Part shown: piece by piece, positions 6,944-14,378 of the stretch | Layout: every line of letters begins with the position of its first letter | Position numbering within the stretch: the first letter of the stretch is position 1 | Assembly (NCBI GenBank): GCA_051652645.1 | Contig: JBOFUP010000032.1 | Coordinates: 1 to 14,378 of the forward strand | Direction of reading: 5' to 3' | Length of the DNA stretch: 14,378 bases | DNA from: UBA7332 sp051652645 | GTDB taxonomy: Bacteria; Bacteroidota; Bacteroidia; Bacteroidales; UBA7332 | Program-made: the position numbers and the translations under genes | Notes under the pieces: model-generated | What the model was told of the DNA's origin: nothing | What the model saw: the letters and a program-made list of their open reading frames with translations, nothing else | Database searches by the model: none

Positions 6944-6953
6944 CCAATCCTAT

Positions 6954-8084
6954 ATGATTACAATAAAAGCAATATCTAGCAATCGAGAGTTAAAGCAGTT
7001 TGTGCAGTTCAAGATTGATCTATATGATGGTAACCCTTATGCGGTTCCTCCACTTTTTACGGACGAGCTAAATACTCTTACACCATCCAAGAATCCAGCA
7101 TCAGAGTTTTGCCAATCACAATGCTTTTTAGCTTATCGTGATGGGATTATTGTTGGTCGTGTGTGTGCAATTATTAATGAGCGTTCAAATCAAGCTATGA
7201 AAAAGAATCAAGTGAGATTTGGATTTATTGATTTTGTTGATGACTTTCAGGTTGCTAGTTCACTAATTAGTGCCGTTGAGAAGTGGGGACAAGAGCGTGG
7301 TATGGATACTATACATGGTCCTCTTGGATTTACAGATATGGATCCTGAGGGTATGCTAGTAGAAGGTTTTGATCAGTTGGCCACTATGGCAACGCTATAC
7401 AACCATCCATATTATCCTCAATACATAGAGAGATTAGGTTTTCAAAAGGATGTGGATTGGAAAGAGTTCAAGATTTTTATTCCAGAGAATGTTCCTGAAA
7501 AGTATCTACGAGTAGCTGATATTGTAAAACGTAAATACAACCTTAGAGTACTCAAGTTCAATAGTGCATCGCAGGTAGTTAATCAGGGATGGGGTAAGAA
7601 GCTTTTCGAATTAGTGAACGACTCCTATAAAGATCTTTATGGATTCACATCACTGACTCAAAAACAGATTGATCACTACATAAAGATGTATGTTCCTATA
7701 TTGAGAATGGATATGCTCACTCTTATAGTTAATGAGCATGATGAATTGATCTGTTTTGGTGTAGCGCTCCCTTCGCTATCTAAGGCTTTACAAAGGTCAA
7801 AAGGTAAATTGTTCCCATTTGGATTCTTTCATTTCCTTAAAGCTCTAAAGGGCAAACCAGAGGTGGTAGATCTTATGCTCTTAGCAGCACGACCAGATTA
7901 TCAAAGTAAGGGAGTTACAGCCCTTCTATTTGCTGACTTGATTGAGTCGTTTAAGGCCGCAGGGACTATCTACGCTGAAAGTAATCCTGAACTAGAGAGC
8001 AATGAAAAGGTTCAGGCGCAGTGGGATGCTTTCAAAACCGAGCATCATAAACTTCGACGAGCTTATGTAAAACCAATCAAATAG
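6954..8084 (+). CDS. GNAT-like N-acetyltransferase family protein
   Basis: I chose the ATG at 6954 (376 residues), 10 nt after the barrel stop. A GTG at 6933 in the same frame would add seven residues and overlap the barrel gene by 11 bp, but homologues I recall begin near this ITIK segment. The protein contains conserved blocks of a Bacteroidetes family: KQFVQFKIDLYDGNPYAVPP, an acyl-CoA-fold-like FLAYRDGIIVGRVCAIIN, GPLGFTDMDPEGM (from residue 122) and, near the C-terminus, AARPDYQSKGVTALLFADLI (from about 311), which resembles GNAT motif A. Two GNAT-like halves are plausible. No membrane segment is visible. The acceptor substrate is unknown. The CYTH gene follows after 7 nt, so co-expression with both neighbours is very likely. 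Confidence 0.8.
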   Translation: MITIKAISSNRELKQFVQFKIDLYDGNPYAVPPLFTDELNTLTPSKNPASEFCQSQCFLAYRDGIIVGRVCAIINERSNQAMKKNQVRFGFIDFVDDFQVASSLISAVEKWGQERGMDTIHGPLGFTDMDPEGMLVEGFDQLATMATLYNHPYYPQYIERLGFQKDVDWKEFKIFIPENVPEKYLRVADIVKRKYNLRVLKFNSASQVVNQGWGKKLFELVNDSYKDLYGFTSLTQKQIDHYIKMYVPILRMDMLTLIVNEHDELICFGVALPSLSKALQRSKGKLFPFGFFHFLKALKGKPEVVDLMLLAARPDYQSKGVTALLFADLIESFKAAGTIYAESNPELESNEKVQAQWDAFKTEHHKLRRAYVKPIK

Positions 8085-8091
8085 ACTTATT

Positions 8092-8562
8092 ATGGCCTTA
8101 GAGATAGAACGTAAATTTCTAGTTGATGGTGAATTTAAAGAGTTCGCACTATCTTCTCATAAGATAATCCAAGGTTATATATCATCTAATCCAGCACGCT
8201 CGGTGAGAGTACGCATAAAAGGTGATTCAGCTTTTCTAACCATAAAAGGTGTTACTAATAGCAGTGGTATGAGCCGCTATGAGTGGGAAAAGCCGATCTC
8301 TATTCAAGAAGCAGAGGAGTTGCTCTTGCTTTGCGAACCAGGAGTGATTGATAAGGTTAGGTATATTGTGCCATTTAATGGCCTAACTTTTGAGGTTGAT
8401 GAGTTCAGCGGTGAAAATCTAGGTCTGCTTATAGCAGAAGTCGAATTATCCAGTGAGTTGCAAATAGTAGAACTTCCTTCGTGGATAGGTGTTGAGGTGA
8501 CTGGAGATACTAGATACTATAACTCATCGTTGGTGAAAAATCCATACAAGAGTTGGGAATAG
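8092..8562 (+). CDS. Short CYTH-domain protein, probable triphosphatase
   Basis: The 156-residue protein is a single CYTH domain. It begins MALEIERKFLV with the signature ExExK (E4, E6, K8). The other tunnel-lining charges appear in order: R39/R41 in SVRVRI, K52 in LTIKG, E64/E66 in YEWEK, K88/R90 in DKVRY, E101/D103 in FEVDEF and E116/E118 in AEVEL. This is a complete active-site set, so an active metal-dependent phosphohydrolase is expected. Stand-alone short CYTH proteins of this size, such as the Nitrosomonas europaea one, hydrolyse inorganic tripolyphosphate. Adenylate cyclase or thiamine triphosphatase activity is possible but less likely. It is cytosolic and the last gene of the barrel/GNAT/CYTH unit. 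A terminator follows 54 nt after the stop. Confidence 0.88.
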   Translation: MALEIERKFLVDGEFKEFALSSHKIIQGYISSNPARSVRVRIKGDSAFLTIKGVTNSSGMSRYEWEKPISIQEAEELLLLCEPGVIDKVRYIVPFNGLTFEVDEFSGENLGLLIAEVELSSELQIVELPSWIGVEVTGDTRYYNSSLVKNPYKSWE

Positions 8563-8615
8563 AGTCAGAAATGCTGACACTTTGTCGCAATGCCGTGACA
8601 AAATAGACATACAAA

Positions 8616-8661
8616 AAAGGGCGTGCCAAAATATATTTGTTTTTGGCACGCCCTTTGTTTT
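8616..8661 (+). terminator. Terminator after the CYTH gene
   Basis: AAAGGGCGTGCCAAAA (8616-8631) and TTTTGGCACGCCCTTT (8641-8656) pair perfectly over 16 bp around a 9-nt loop, followed by GTTTTA. The A-run before and the T-run after make it workable in either direction, but both flanking genes run rightward. It separates the barrel operon from dnaK. Confidence 0.88.
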
Positions 8662-8738
8662 ATCATCTAGTGAAGGCATAAAGCCTAAAAATATTTTGAT
8701 AAACAAAGAATAAAACAACAGATAAACATATTACAATT

Positions 8739-10637
8739 ATGGGAAAAATTATTGGAATCGATTTGGGTACAACCAACTCTTGTGTTGCAGTACTAGAAGG
8801 AAATGAGCCTATCGTAATCTCAAACAGCGAAGGCCGTCGTACAACTCCATCAATTGTTGGATTTATAGATGGTGGTGAGCGTAAAGTTGGTGATCCAGCA
8901 AAACGTCAAGCTATCACAAACCCTAAAAATACAGTAGCTTCTATCAAAAGATTCATGGGTGAGTCATTTGATCGTGTGCAAAAAGAGATCTCTCGCGTAC
9001 CATTCGACGTAGTTCGTGGTGATAATAATACTCCTCGTGTTGACATCAATGGTCGTTTATATACTCCACAAGAGATATCAGCTATGGTTCTTCAAAAGAT
9101 GAAGAAAACTGCTGAGGATTATCTTGGACAAGAGGTGACAGACGCAGTTATTACTGTACCTGCATACTTCAATGATGCTCAAAGACAAGCTACTAAAGAG
9201 GCTGGTGAGATCGCAGGTCTTAAAGTTCAGCGTATCGTAAATGAGCCTACTGCTGCTGCTCTAGCTTATGGTCTAGATAAAGCACACAAAGATATGAAGA
9301 TCGCAGTGTTTGACCTCGGTGGTGGTACTTTCGATATCTCTATCCTTGAACTAGGTGATGGTGTTTTTGAAGTTCGTTCAACAAATGGTGATACTCACCT
9401 TGGTGGTGATGATTTTGACCAAGTTATCATTGATTGGTTGGCAGATAGCTTTAAGGCAGAAGAGGGTATAGATCTTCGTCAAGATCCTATGGCTCTTCAG
9501 CGTCTTAAAGAGGCAGCGGAGAAAGCTAAAATTGAACTTTCTAGTTCAACAACAACTGAAATCAACTTGCCTTACATCATGCCGGTTAATGGGATTCCAA
9601 AACACTTGGTTAAGAACTTGACACGTGCACAATTTGAGCAGTTGGCAGATAAATTGATACAAGCTACTCTTGCTCCATGTCAGCAGGCTATGAAAGATGC
9701 TGGTCTTACTCAGTCAGATATTGATGAGGTGATACTTGTAGGTGGATCTACTCGTATGCCTGCTATTCAAGAGATTGTACAGAAATTCTTCGGTAAAGCT
9801 CCATCAAAAGGTGTAAACCCTGATGAGGTAGTAGCTGTAGGTGCTGCAATCCAAGGTGGTGTATTGACAGGTGAGGTTAAAGATATTCTTCTTCTTGATG
9901 TAACTCCTCTTTCATTAGGTATTGAGACTATGGGTGGTGTTATGACTAAACTTATAGATGCTAACACTACTATTCCTACTAAGAAATCAGAGGTGTTCTC
10001 AACAGCTTCAGACAACCAGCCATCTGTAGAGATCCACATCCTACAGGGTGAACGTCCAATGGCTACACAGAACAAATCAATCGGTCGTTTCCACCTTGAT
10101 GGTATTCCAGCAGCACAACGCGGTGTACCTCAAATTGAAGTGACTTTCGACATCGATGCTAACGGTATCCTTAGCGTAACAGCTAAAGATAAAGGAACAG
10201 GTAAGATGCAAAATATTCGTATCGAGGCATCATCTGGTCTTTCTGATGCAGATATCCAGCGTATGAAAGAAGAGGCTGCAGCAAATGCTGAGGCTGACTC
10301 AAAAGAGAAAGAACGCATCGAGACTATCAACAAAGCAGACTCAATGATCTTCCAAGTTGAGAAACAACTTAAAGATCTTGGAGAGCAGATCCCAGCTGAC
10401 AAGAAGGCTCCAGTAGAGGCAGCACTAGCTACTCTTCGTGAAGCTCACAAATCTCAAGATGTTGCACGTATCGAACCAGCTATGAAGGAACTTGAGACAG
10501 CACTTCACGCTATCTCTGAAGAGCTTTACAAAGCTCAACAGGCTCAAGGTGGTGCAGAGCAGGCTCAGCAACCTCAAGGTGGATCATCTGCAAACCAAGG
10601 TGATGTTACTGATGTTGATTTTGAAGAGGTTAAGTAA
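8739..10637 (+). CDS. dnaK: Hsp70 chaperone DnaK
   Basis: DnaK binds exposed hydrophobic peptides in the cytosol and cycles with ATP, assisted by DnaJ and GrpE, which are not in this window. The 632-residue protein is full length. Its N-terminal ATPase domain (about 1-385) shows IGIDLGTTNS (residues 5-14), AYFNDAQRQATK, NEPTAAALAYG, VFDLGGGTFD and VILVGGSTRMP. The linker VLLLDVTPLSLG form appears as ILLLDVTPLSLGIETMGG. The substrate domain follows, then a helical lid and a Gln/Gly-rich disordered tail ending DVTDVDFEEVK, the usual conserved end. Codons such as CGT, GGT and CTT are strongly preferred, as in highly expressed genes, unlike the AGA-rich barrel gene. No CIRCE element is visible in the 77 bp after the preceding terminator, so control by HrcA is not supported here. 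Confidence 0.98.
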   Translation: MGKIIGIDLGTTNSCVAVLEGNEPIVISNSEGRRTTPSIVGFIDGGERKVGDPAKRQAITNPKNTVASIKRFMGESFDRVQKEISRVPFDVVRGDNNTPRVDINGRLYTPQEISAMVLQKMKKTAEDYLGQEVTDAVITVPAYFNDAQRQATKEAGEIAGLKVQRIVNEPTAAALAYGLDKAHKDMKIAVFDLGGGTFDISILELGDGVFEVRSTNGDTHLGGDDFDQVIIDWLADSFKAEEGIDLRQDPMALQRLKEAAEKAKIELSSSTTTEINLPYIMPVNGIPKHLVKNLTRAQFEQLADKLIQATLAPCQQAMKDAGLTQSDIDEVILVGGSTRMPAIQEIVQKFFGKAPSKGVNPDEVVAVGAAIQGGVLTGEVKDILLLDVTPLSLGIETMGGVMTKLIDANTTIPTKKSEVFSTASDNQPSVEIHILQGERPMATQNKSIGRFHLDGIPAAQRGVPQIEVTFDIDANGILSVTAKDKGTGKMQNIRIEASSGLSDADIQRMKEEAAANAEADSKEKERIETINKADSMIFQVEKQLKDLGEQIPADKKAPVEAALATLREAHKSQDVARIEPAMKELETALHAISEELYKAQQAQGGAEQAQQPQGGSSANQGDVTDVDFEEVK

Positions 10638-10675
10638 TAGCTTAGTAAGTTAAATAGATAGATTAAAATCAATGA

Positions 10676-10732
10676 GGGGTGAATGAGTATACGCAGTGAG
10701 AACTCCGTGACCCATTCACTCCTTACTTTTTT
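10676..10732 (+). terminator. Hairpin and T-run after dnaK
   Basis: GGGGTGAATG (10676-10685) pairs with CATTCACTCC (10713-10722) with one G-T wobble. The loop is long (27 nt) and may contain weak internal pairing. Six T follow at 10727-10732. It probably ends most dnaK transcripts. The structure finishes only 25 bp before the htpG start and no clear -7 box lies between them, so htpG may depend partly on read-through. Confidence 0.65.
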
Positions 10733-10757
10733 CAATACCAAATAAACTAAAATAGAT

Positions 10758-12815
10758 ATGTCACAACAGAAAGGACACATTGGAGTTACCTCCGACAATA
10801 TATTTCCAATCATCAAGAAGTTTCTATACAGCGACCACGAGATATTCCTACGCGAACTTGTCTCAAATGCTGTTGATGCTAGCAATAAACTTAAGACTCT
10901 ATCCTCGGTAGGTGAATTCAAGGGTGAGCTTGGAGAACTAAAAGTTAGTGTATCTATCGATAAAGAGGCTAAAACAGTTACAATATCTGACAACGGTATT
11001 GGTATGACAGCCGAGGAGATTGAGAAGTACATCAACCAGATAGCATTCTCTGGGGCAGAGGAGTTTGTTAAGAAGTACGACAGCGATGCAGGTTCTATCA
11101 TCGGACACTTTGGTCTTGGGTTCTACTCAGCATTCATGGTGTCTAAAAAAGTAGAGATCATAACTCTATCTCATAATGAAGGAGCGCAAGCTGTCAAATG
11201 GTCATGTACTGGTGATCCAGAATATACGATTGAAGACTCAAACAAAACAACTCGCGGTACAGATATCGTATTGCATATAGATGATGACAACCAAGAGTTT
11301 CTTGAGGAGTCGCGTCTTGAGACCCTACTCAATAAGTATTGTAAGTTCCTAACTATTCCTGTTATCTTTGGTAAGGTAAAAGAGTGGAAAGATAATGCAC
11401 AGGTTGATACAGATCAAGATCGTCAGATCAATGAGACACACCCTGCGTGGACAAAGAAGCCTAGTGAGTTGACAGAAGAGGATTATAAAAACTTCTATCG
11501 TGACCTTTACCCTGGTAGCGAAGAACCTCTATTCTGGATACACCTCAATGTTGACTATCCATTTAACCTAACAGGTATACTATACTTCCCTAAGGTTAAG
11601 AGCAATATGGAGCTTCAGCGCAACAAAATTCAACTCTATTCAAATCAAGTATTTGTAACAGACTCAGTTGAAGGTATTGTGCCAGAGTTCTTGACACTTC
11701 TACATGGTGTTATCGACTCACCAGACATCCCTCTAAACGTATCTCGCTCATACCTTCAGGCAGATGGCAACGTTAAGAAGATATCTAACCATATCACTAA
11801 GAAAGTAGCAGATCGTCTTCAGGAAATATTTAACCAAGAGCGTCAGCAGTACGAAGAGAAGTGGGATAGTTTGAAAGTATTCATTCAGTATGGAATACTA
11901 ACTGATGAGAAGTTTGAGGAGCGTGCTAAGAAGTTCCTTCTTCTTCAGACAGAAGATAGCAAGCTATTCACTCTTGAAGAGTACAAAACTCTAGTTGAGG
12001 CTGACCAGAAAGATAAAGAAGGTAAGGTAGTATACCTATATACAACTGACCGTGACGCTCAATACAGCTACATTGAGGCAGCTAAATCAAAAGGATATAG
12101 CGTACTTCTAATGGATGGCCAACTTGACACTCACCTTGCAGCTAGTTTAGAGCAGAAGCTTGAGAACACTCACTTCGTTCGTGTGGATAGTGACTTGATA
12201 GATAATATCATCCAAAAAGAGGATAGAGCTAAGTCACACCTTACAGCTGATCAGACAACAGATATGCGTGAGCTTTTCAACTCTCAGATACCAACTATTG
12301 AGAAGACCAACTTCAATGTAGTATTTGAAGCAATGGGCGAGAGTGCACAACCTGTTGTGATCACTCAAATGGAGCAGATGAGACGTATGAAAGAGATGGC
12401 GGCAGTAAATCCAATGTATGCATTCATGGGAGAGATGCCAGATAGTTACAATCTTATTGTTAATAGTGATCATGAGGTATGTAAAAGAATTCTATCTCAA
12501 GAAGAGCAGGCTTGTGGTGATACTCTCAAGCCAATCATTGAGAAGATCAACTCTCTTAAGCAGTATGCTTCAGACCTATCCACTGCTCATGGCAAGTTGA
12601 AGTCAGAAGAGATTCCAACTATTGAGAAGGAAGATCTTGACAAGACAAACAAAGAGATTGACCAATTGACAGCTCAGAGATCTAAACTATTGGCAGAATA
12701 TGGCAACCAAAACAAGCTTGTTCGCCAACTAATAGACATAGCTCTTCTTTCAAGCGGTAAGCTTAAGGGAGAGGCTCTAAGCAACTTCATAAAAAGAAGC
12801 GTAGATCTATTGTAA
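10758..12815 (+). CDS. htpG: Hsp90 chaperone HtpG
   Basis: HtpG is the bacterial Hsp90, a cytosolic homodimeric ATP-driven chaperone that helps remodel client proteins with DnaK. The GHKL ATPase domain (about 1-230) shows FLRELVSNAVDASNKL with catalytic-type E33 and Mg-binding N37, SDNGIGMT (around 77-84) and GHFGLGFYSAFMV (around 116-128). The middle domain contains the conserved arginine stretch LNVSRSYLQAD, and the C-terminal dimer domain follows. At 685 residues it is longer than E. coli HtpG (624), which is usual in Bacteroidetes. NAVDA replaces the common NASDA, also seen in this phylum. Codon use is as biased as in dnaK. It starts 120 bp after dnaK. Confidence 0.98.
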   Translation: MSQQKGHIGVTSDNIFPIIKKFLYSDHEIFLRELVSNAVDASNKLKTLSSVGEFKGELGELKVSVSIDKEAKTVTISDNGIGMTAEEIEKYINQIAFSGAEEFVKKYDSDAGSIIGHFGLGFYSAFMVSKKVEIITLSHNEGAQAVKWSCTGDPEYTIEDSNKTTRGTDIVLHIDDDNQEFLEESRLETLLNKYCKFLTIPVIFGKVKEWKDNAQVDTDQDRQINETHPAWTKKPSELTEEDYKNFYRDLYPGSEEPLFWIHLNVDYPFNLTGILYFPKVKSNMELQRNKIQLYSNQVFVTDSVEGIVPEFLTLLHGVIDSPDIPLNVSRSYLQADGNVKKISNHITKKVADRLQEIFNQERQQYEEKWDSLKVFIQYGILTDEKFEERAKKFLLLQTEDSKLFTLEEYKTLVEADQKDKEGKVVYLYTTDRDAQYSYIEAAKSKGYSVLLMDGQLDTHLAASLEQKLENTHFVRVDSDLIDNIIQKEDRAKSHLTADQTTDMRELFNSQIPTIEKTNFNVVFEAMGESAQPVVITQMEQMRRMKEMAAVNPMYAFMGEMPDSYNLIVNSDHEVCKRILSQEEQACGDTLKPIIEKINSLKQYASDLSTAHGKLKSEEIPTIEKEDLDKTNKEIDQLTAQRSKLLAEYGNQNKLVRQLIDIALLSSGKLKGEALSNFIKRSVDLL

Positions 12816-12854
12816 TAATAGGACAACTCACCAAGAGGTGGAGTTAATTATAAG

Positions 12855-12900
12855 AGAGAGCGTAGAGTTTCCTGTATTGGCAAACTCTACGCTCTCTTTA
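12855..12900 (+). terminator. Terminator after htpG
   Basis: AGAGAGCGTAGAGTTT (12855-12870) and AAACTCTACGCTCTCT (12882-12897) are perfect 16-bp complements around an 11-nt loop, followed by TTA. The stem is strong but the T-run is short (TTT). It lies 39 bp after the htpG stop. Confidence 0.8.
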
Positions 12901-13132
12901 TATATGTTGTTTTATTGATGGACTATTTGTACTCAAATTGAGATAAAAAGACAAACGGCATAATTCAATATACTCTCTACCTAGTTTCACATCTAGTTAT
13001 ATGTATTGCCACACTTCAATACCTGAAAATAGAATAAAGAGTGGCAGTAGTTCATGAAAAAGATGCTTGACTCTCGTTCCTGTTTTTATATATCGTTCAT
13101 AATGGCTAATTTCGCGGCTTAATTTTTTAACT
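12901..13132. other. Long leader region upstream of the purine permease gene
   Basis: No gene is visible here on either strand. It is AT rich. There are two short pairings that cannot form together: TGCCAC (13007-13012) with GTGGCA (13041-13046), and AGAGT (13038-13042) with ACTCT (13070-13074). The conserved core of a purine riboswitch was not found. A weak -7-like TAATTTCG occurs near 13107. Whether the permease leader is regulated cannot be decided from this. Confidence 0.4.
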
Positions 13133-13138
13133 AGGGGA
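13133..13138 (+). promoter_or_regulatory. Shine-Dalgarno-like site of the permease gene
   Basis: AGGGGA sits seven bases before the ATG at 13146. Most genes in this window lack such a motif, as is normal in Bacteroidetes, so this one supports the chosen start. Confidence 0.5.
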
Positions 13139-13145
13139 TATTTTT

Positions 13146-14378
13146 ATGTTTGAGAAGTTATTTAAATTGAGTGAACACAAGACCAATGTTCGCAGGGAAG
13201 TTGTTGCAGGTTTTACAACCTTTATGGCAATGGCATACATCCTAGCCGTTAATCCAGACATCTTATCTGCAGCTGGAATGGATAAAGGTTCACTCTTCAC
13301 CGCTACAGCTTTAGCATCTGTAGTTGGATGTTTACTTATGGGATTTTTTGCCAATTTACCGATAGGATTGGCACCAGGAATGGGGTTAAATGCATTCTTT
13401 GCATTCACTGTCGTATTAACAATGGGATACTCTTATCAATTCGCACTCGCTGGTGTGTTCATTGAGGGTATCCTTTTTATTTTGATGTCATTCTTTAATA
13501 TTCGAGAGTCCATCATTAAGGCAATACCAGCCAATGTTAAGATTAGTATTTCGATTGGTATTGGTCTGTTTATTTCACTAATTGGATTGAAAGGAGCTGG
13601 AATAATTGTAGATAATCCAGCTACACTTGTCGCTCTGGGTGATATGACTAGCCCATCAGTTATTTTGGGGATGCTTGGTATTGGATTGGCATCGGTTCTT
13701 TTGATTCTTAATGTAAAAGGAGCTCTTCTGATAAGTATTCTACTTACTACACTTCTGGGTATACCGATGGGAGTTACTATCATTCCTGATAACTTCTCTC
13801 CAATTTCAATGGCTCCATCTATCCACAACAATTTCGTTGCTTTTGACTGGTCACAGATTCTATCTATAGACATGGTGATTATTGTTTTCACATTCATGTT
13901 TATCGATATTTTTGATACAGTTGGTACACTTATTGGTGTTTGCACAAGTGCTAAATTACTAGATAAAGACGGAAATGTACCCAACGTAAAGAAAGCACTT
14001 CTTGCAGATGCAATAGCAACCACCGTAGGTGCTGTAATCGGTACAAGTACTGTTACCTCTTATGTTGAAAGTGCATCGGGTGTAGCAACAGGTGGACGCA
14101 CAGGTCTTACAGCAATAGTTGTCGGAGCATTGTTCTTCCTTTCTCTATTCTTTGCACCATTATTTCTTATCATTCCAGCAGCAGCAACTTGTTCTGCTTT
14201 AGTTATGGTAGGTCTGTTTATGATACGCGTAGTAGGAAACGTGAATTTTGATGATTTCTCAGAAGCAATTCCAGCTTTCCTTACTATTATCTTCATACCG
14301 TTCTCATATAGTATTGCTGATGGTATTATGTTAGGTGTTGTGACTTATGTAGCGTTTAATGCCGTATGTATGAAGTTT
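13146..14378 (+). CDS. AzgA/NCS2-type purine (adenine/guanine/hypoxanthine) permease, partial
   Basis: The frame opens at the ATG at 13146 with an SD-like AGGGGA and stays open to the right edge, giving 411 residues. It begins MFEKLFKLSEHKTNVRREVVAGFTTF, typical of the COG2252 branch of NCS2 nucleobase transporters. Family motifs include AVNPDILSAAGMD, IGLAPGMGLNAFFAF, FIDIFDTVGTLIGV and GTSTVTSYVESASGVATGGR. Many hydrophobic segments indicate an inner-membrane protein with the usual 12-14 helices. It likely imports adenine, guanine or hypoxanthine with protons; which one cannot be told. Full-length members are about 430-440 residues, so only about 20-30 residues should be missing. Two minus-strand frames here are shadows. 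The gene is separated from htpG by a terminator and about 245 bp. Confidence 0.92.
   Translation, partial: MFEKLFKLSEHKTNVRREVVAGFTTFMAMAYILAVNPDILSAAGMDKGSLFTATALASVVGCLLMGFFANLPIGLAPGMGLNAFFAFTVVLTMGYSYQFALAGVFIEGILFILMSFFNIRESIIKAIPANVKISISIGIGLFISLIGLKGAGIIVDNPATLVALGDMTSPSVILGMLGIGLASVLLILNVKGALLISILLTTLLGIPMGVTIIPDNFSPISMAPSIHNNFVAFDWSQILSIDMVIIVFTFMFIDIFDTVGTLIGVCTSAKLLDKDGNVPNVKKALLADAIATTVGAVIGTSTVTSYVESASGVATGGRTGLTAIVVGALFFLSLFFAPLFLIIPAAATCSALVMVGLFMIRVVGNVNFDDFSEAIPAFLTIIFIPFSYSIADGIMLGVVTYVAFNAVCMKF

Noticed and set aside
8657..8738. CIRCE heat-shock operator upstream of dnaK
   Set aside because: No TTAGCACTC-N9-GAGTGCTAA-like inverted repeat is present in the gap.
9767..11101. 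Minus-strand frames opposite dnaK and htpG
   Set aside because: They are antisense shadows of strongly codon-biased chaperone genes, with Ser/Ile/Leu-rich translations typical of reversed coding DNA.
12901..13145. Purine riboswitch upstream of the permease
   Set aside because: The permease context invited it, but the conserved three-way junction core and the two kissing loops are not visible.
13127..14296. Three minus-strand frames opposite the permease
   Set aside because: The plus strand holds a continuous 411-codon frame with clear NCS2/AzgA motifs that runs off the right edge. The minus frames are its shadows.

Overview
The window looks like chromosomal DNA of an AT-rich member of the Bacteroidales, probably close to Porphyromonadaceae. 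Three things support this. The DnaK, HtpG, RluF and TIGR02757-family proteins read like Bacteroidetes orthologues. Several genes are preceded by the Bacteroidetes-type -7 box TAnnTTTG instead of a sigma-70 TATAAT box. Strong Shine-Dalgarno sequences are mostly absent. The species cannot be named from the sequence alone.

Left end (1-1200): a leftward gene runs off the edge. Its visible 80 residues look like the N-terminal winged-helix region of Bacteroidetes phage/plasmid replication-type proteins. Just upstream of its start lies an array of four 17-bp repeats spaced exactly 22 bp apart. The next 800 bp hold no convincing gene, but contain several palindromes, one good rightward promoter and a perfect 18-bp inverted repeat.

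Middle left (1201-3010): a TIGR02757-family protein, a small CPxC/CPH protein of unknown function, a 64-residue very basic protein, and an initiator tRNA-fMet with its own promoter and intrinsic terminator.

Middle (3087-8562): rluF, encoding a 23S rRNA pseudouridine synthase with a long basic low-complexity tail, is closed by a perfect 18-bp hairpin. After it comes a tight three-gene rightward unit: an outer-membrane TonB-receptor-type beta-barrel, a GNAT-like protein and a short CYTH triphosphatase-like protein, with gaps of 10 and 7 nt and a strong terminator at the end.

Right (8739-14378): dnaK and htpG, two ATP-dependent chaperone genes, each followed by a hairpin, and then an AzgA/NCS2-type purine permease cut by the right edge a little before its expected C-terminus.

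Most of the window is ordinary core genome. The least explained parts are the 22-bp-period repeat array beside the left-edge gene, the structured leader upstream of the TIGR02757 gene, the two small unknown proteins, and the barrel/GNAT/CYTH gene unit. I did not find a clear undescribed defence or mobile system.
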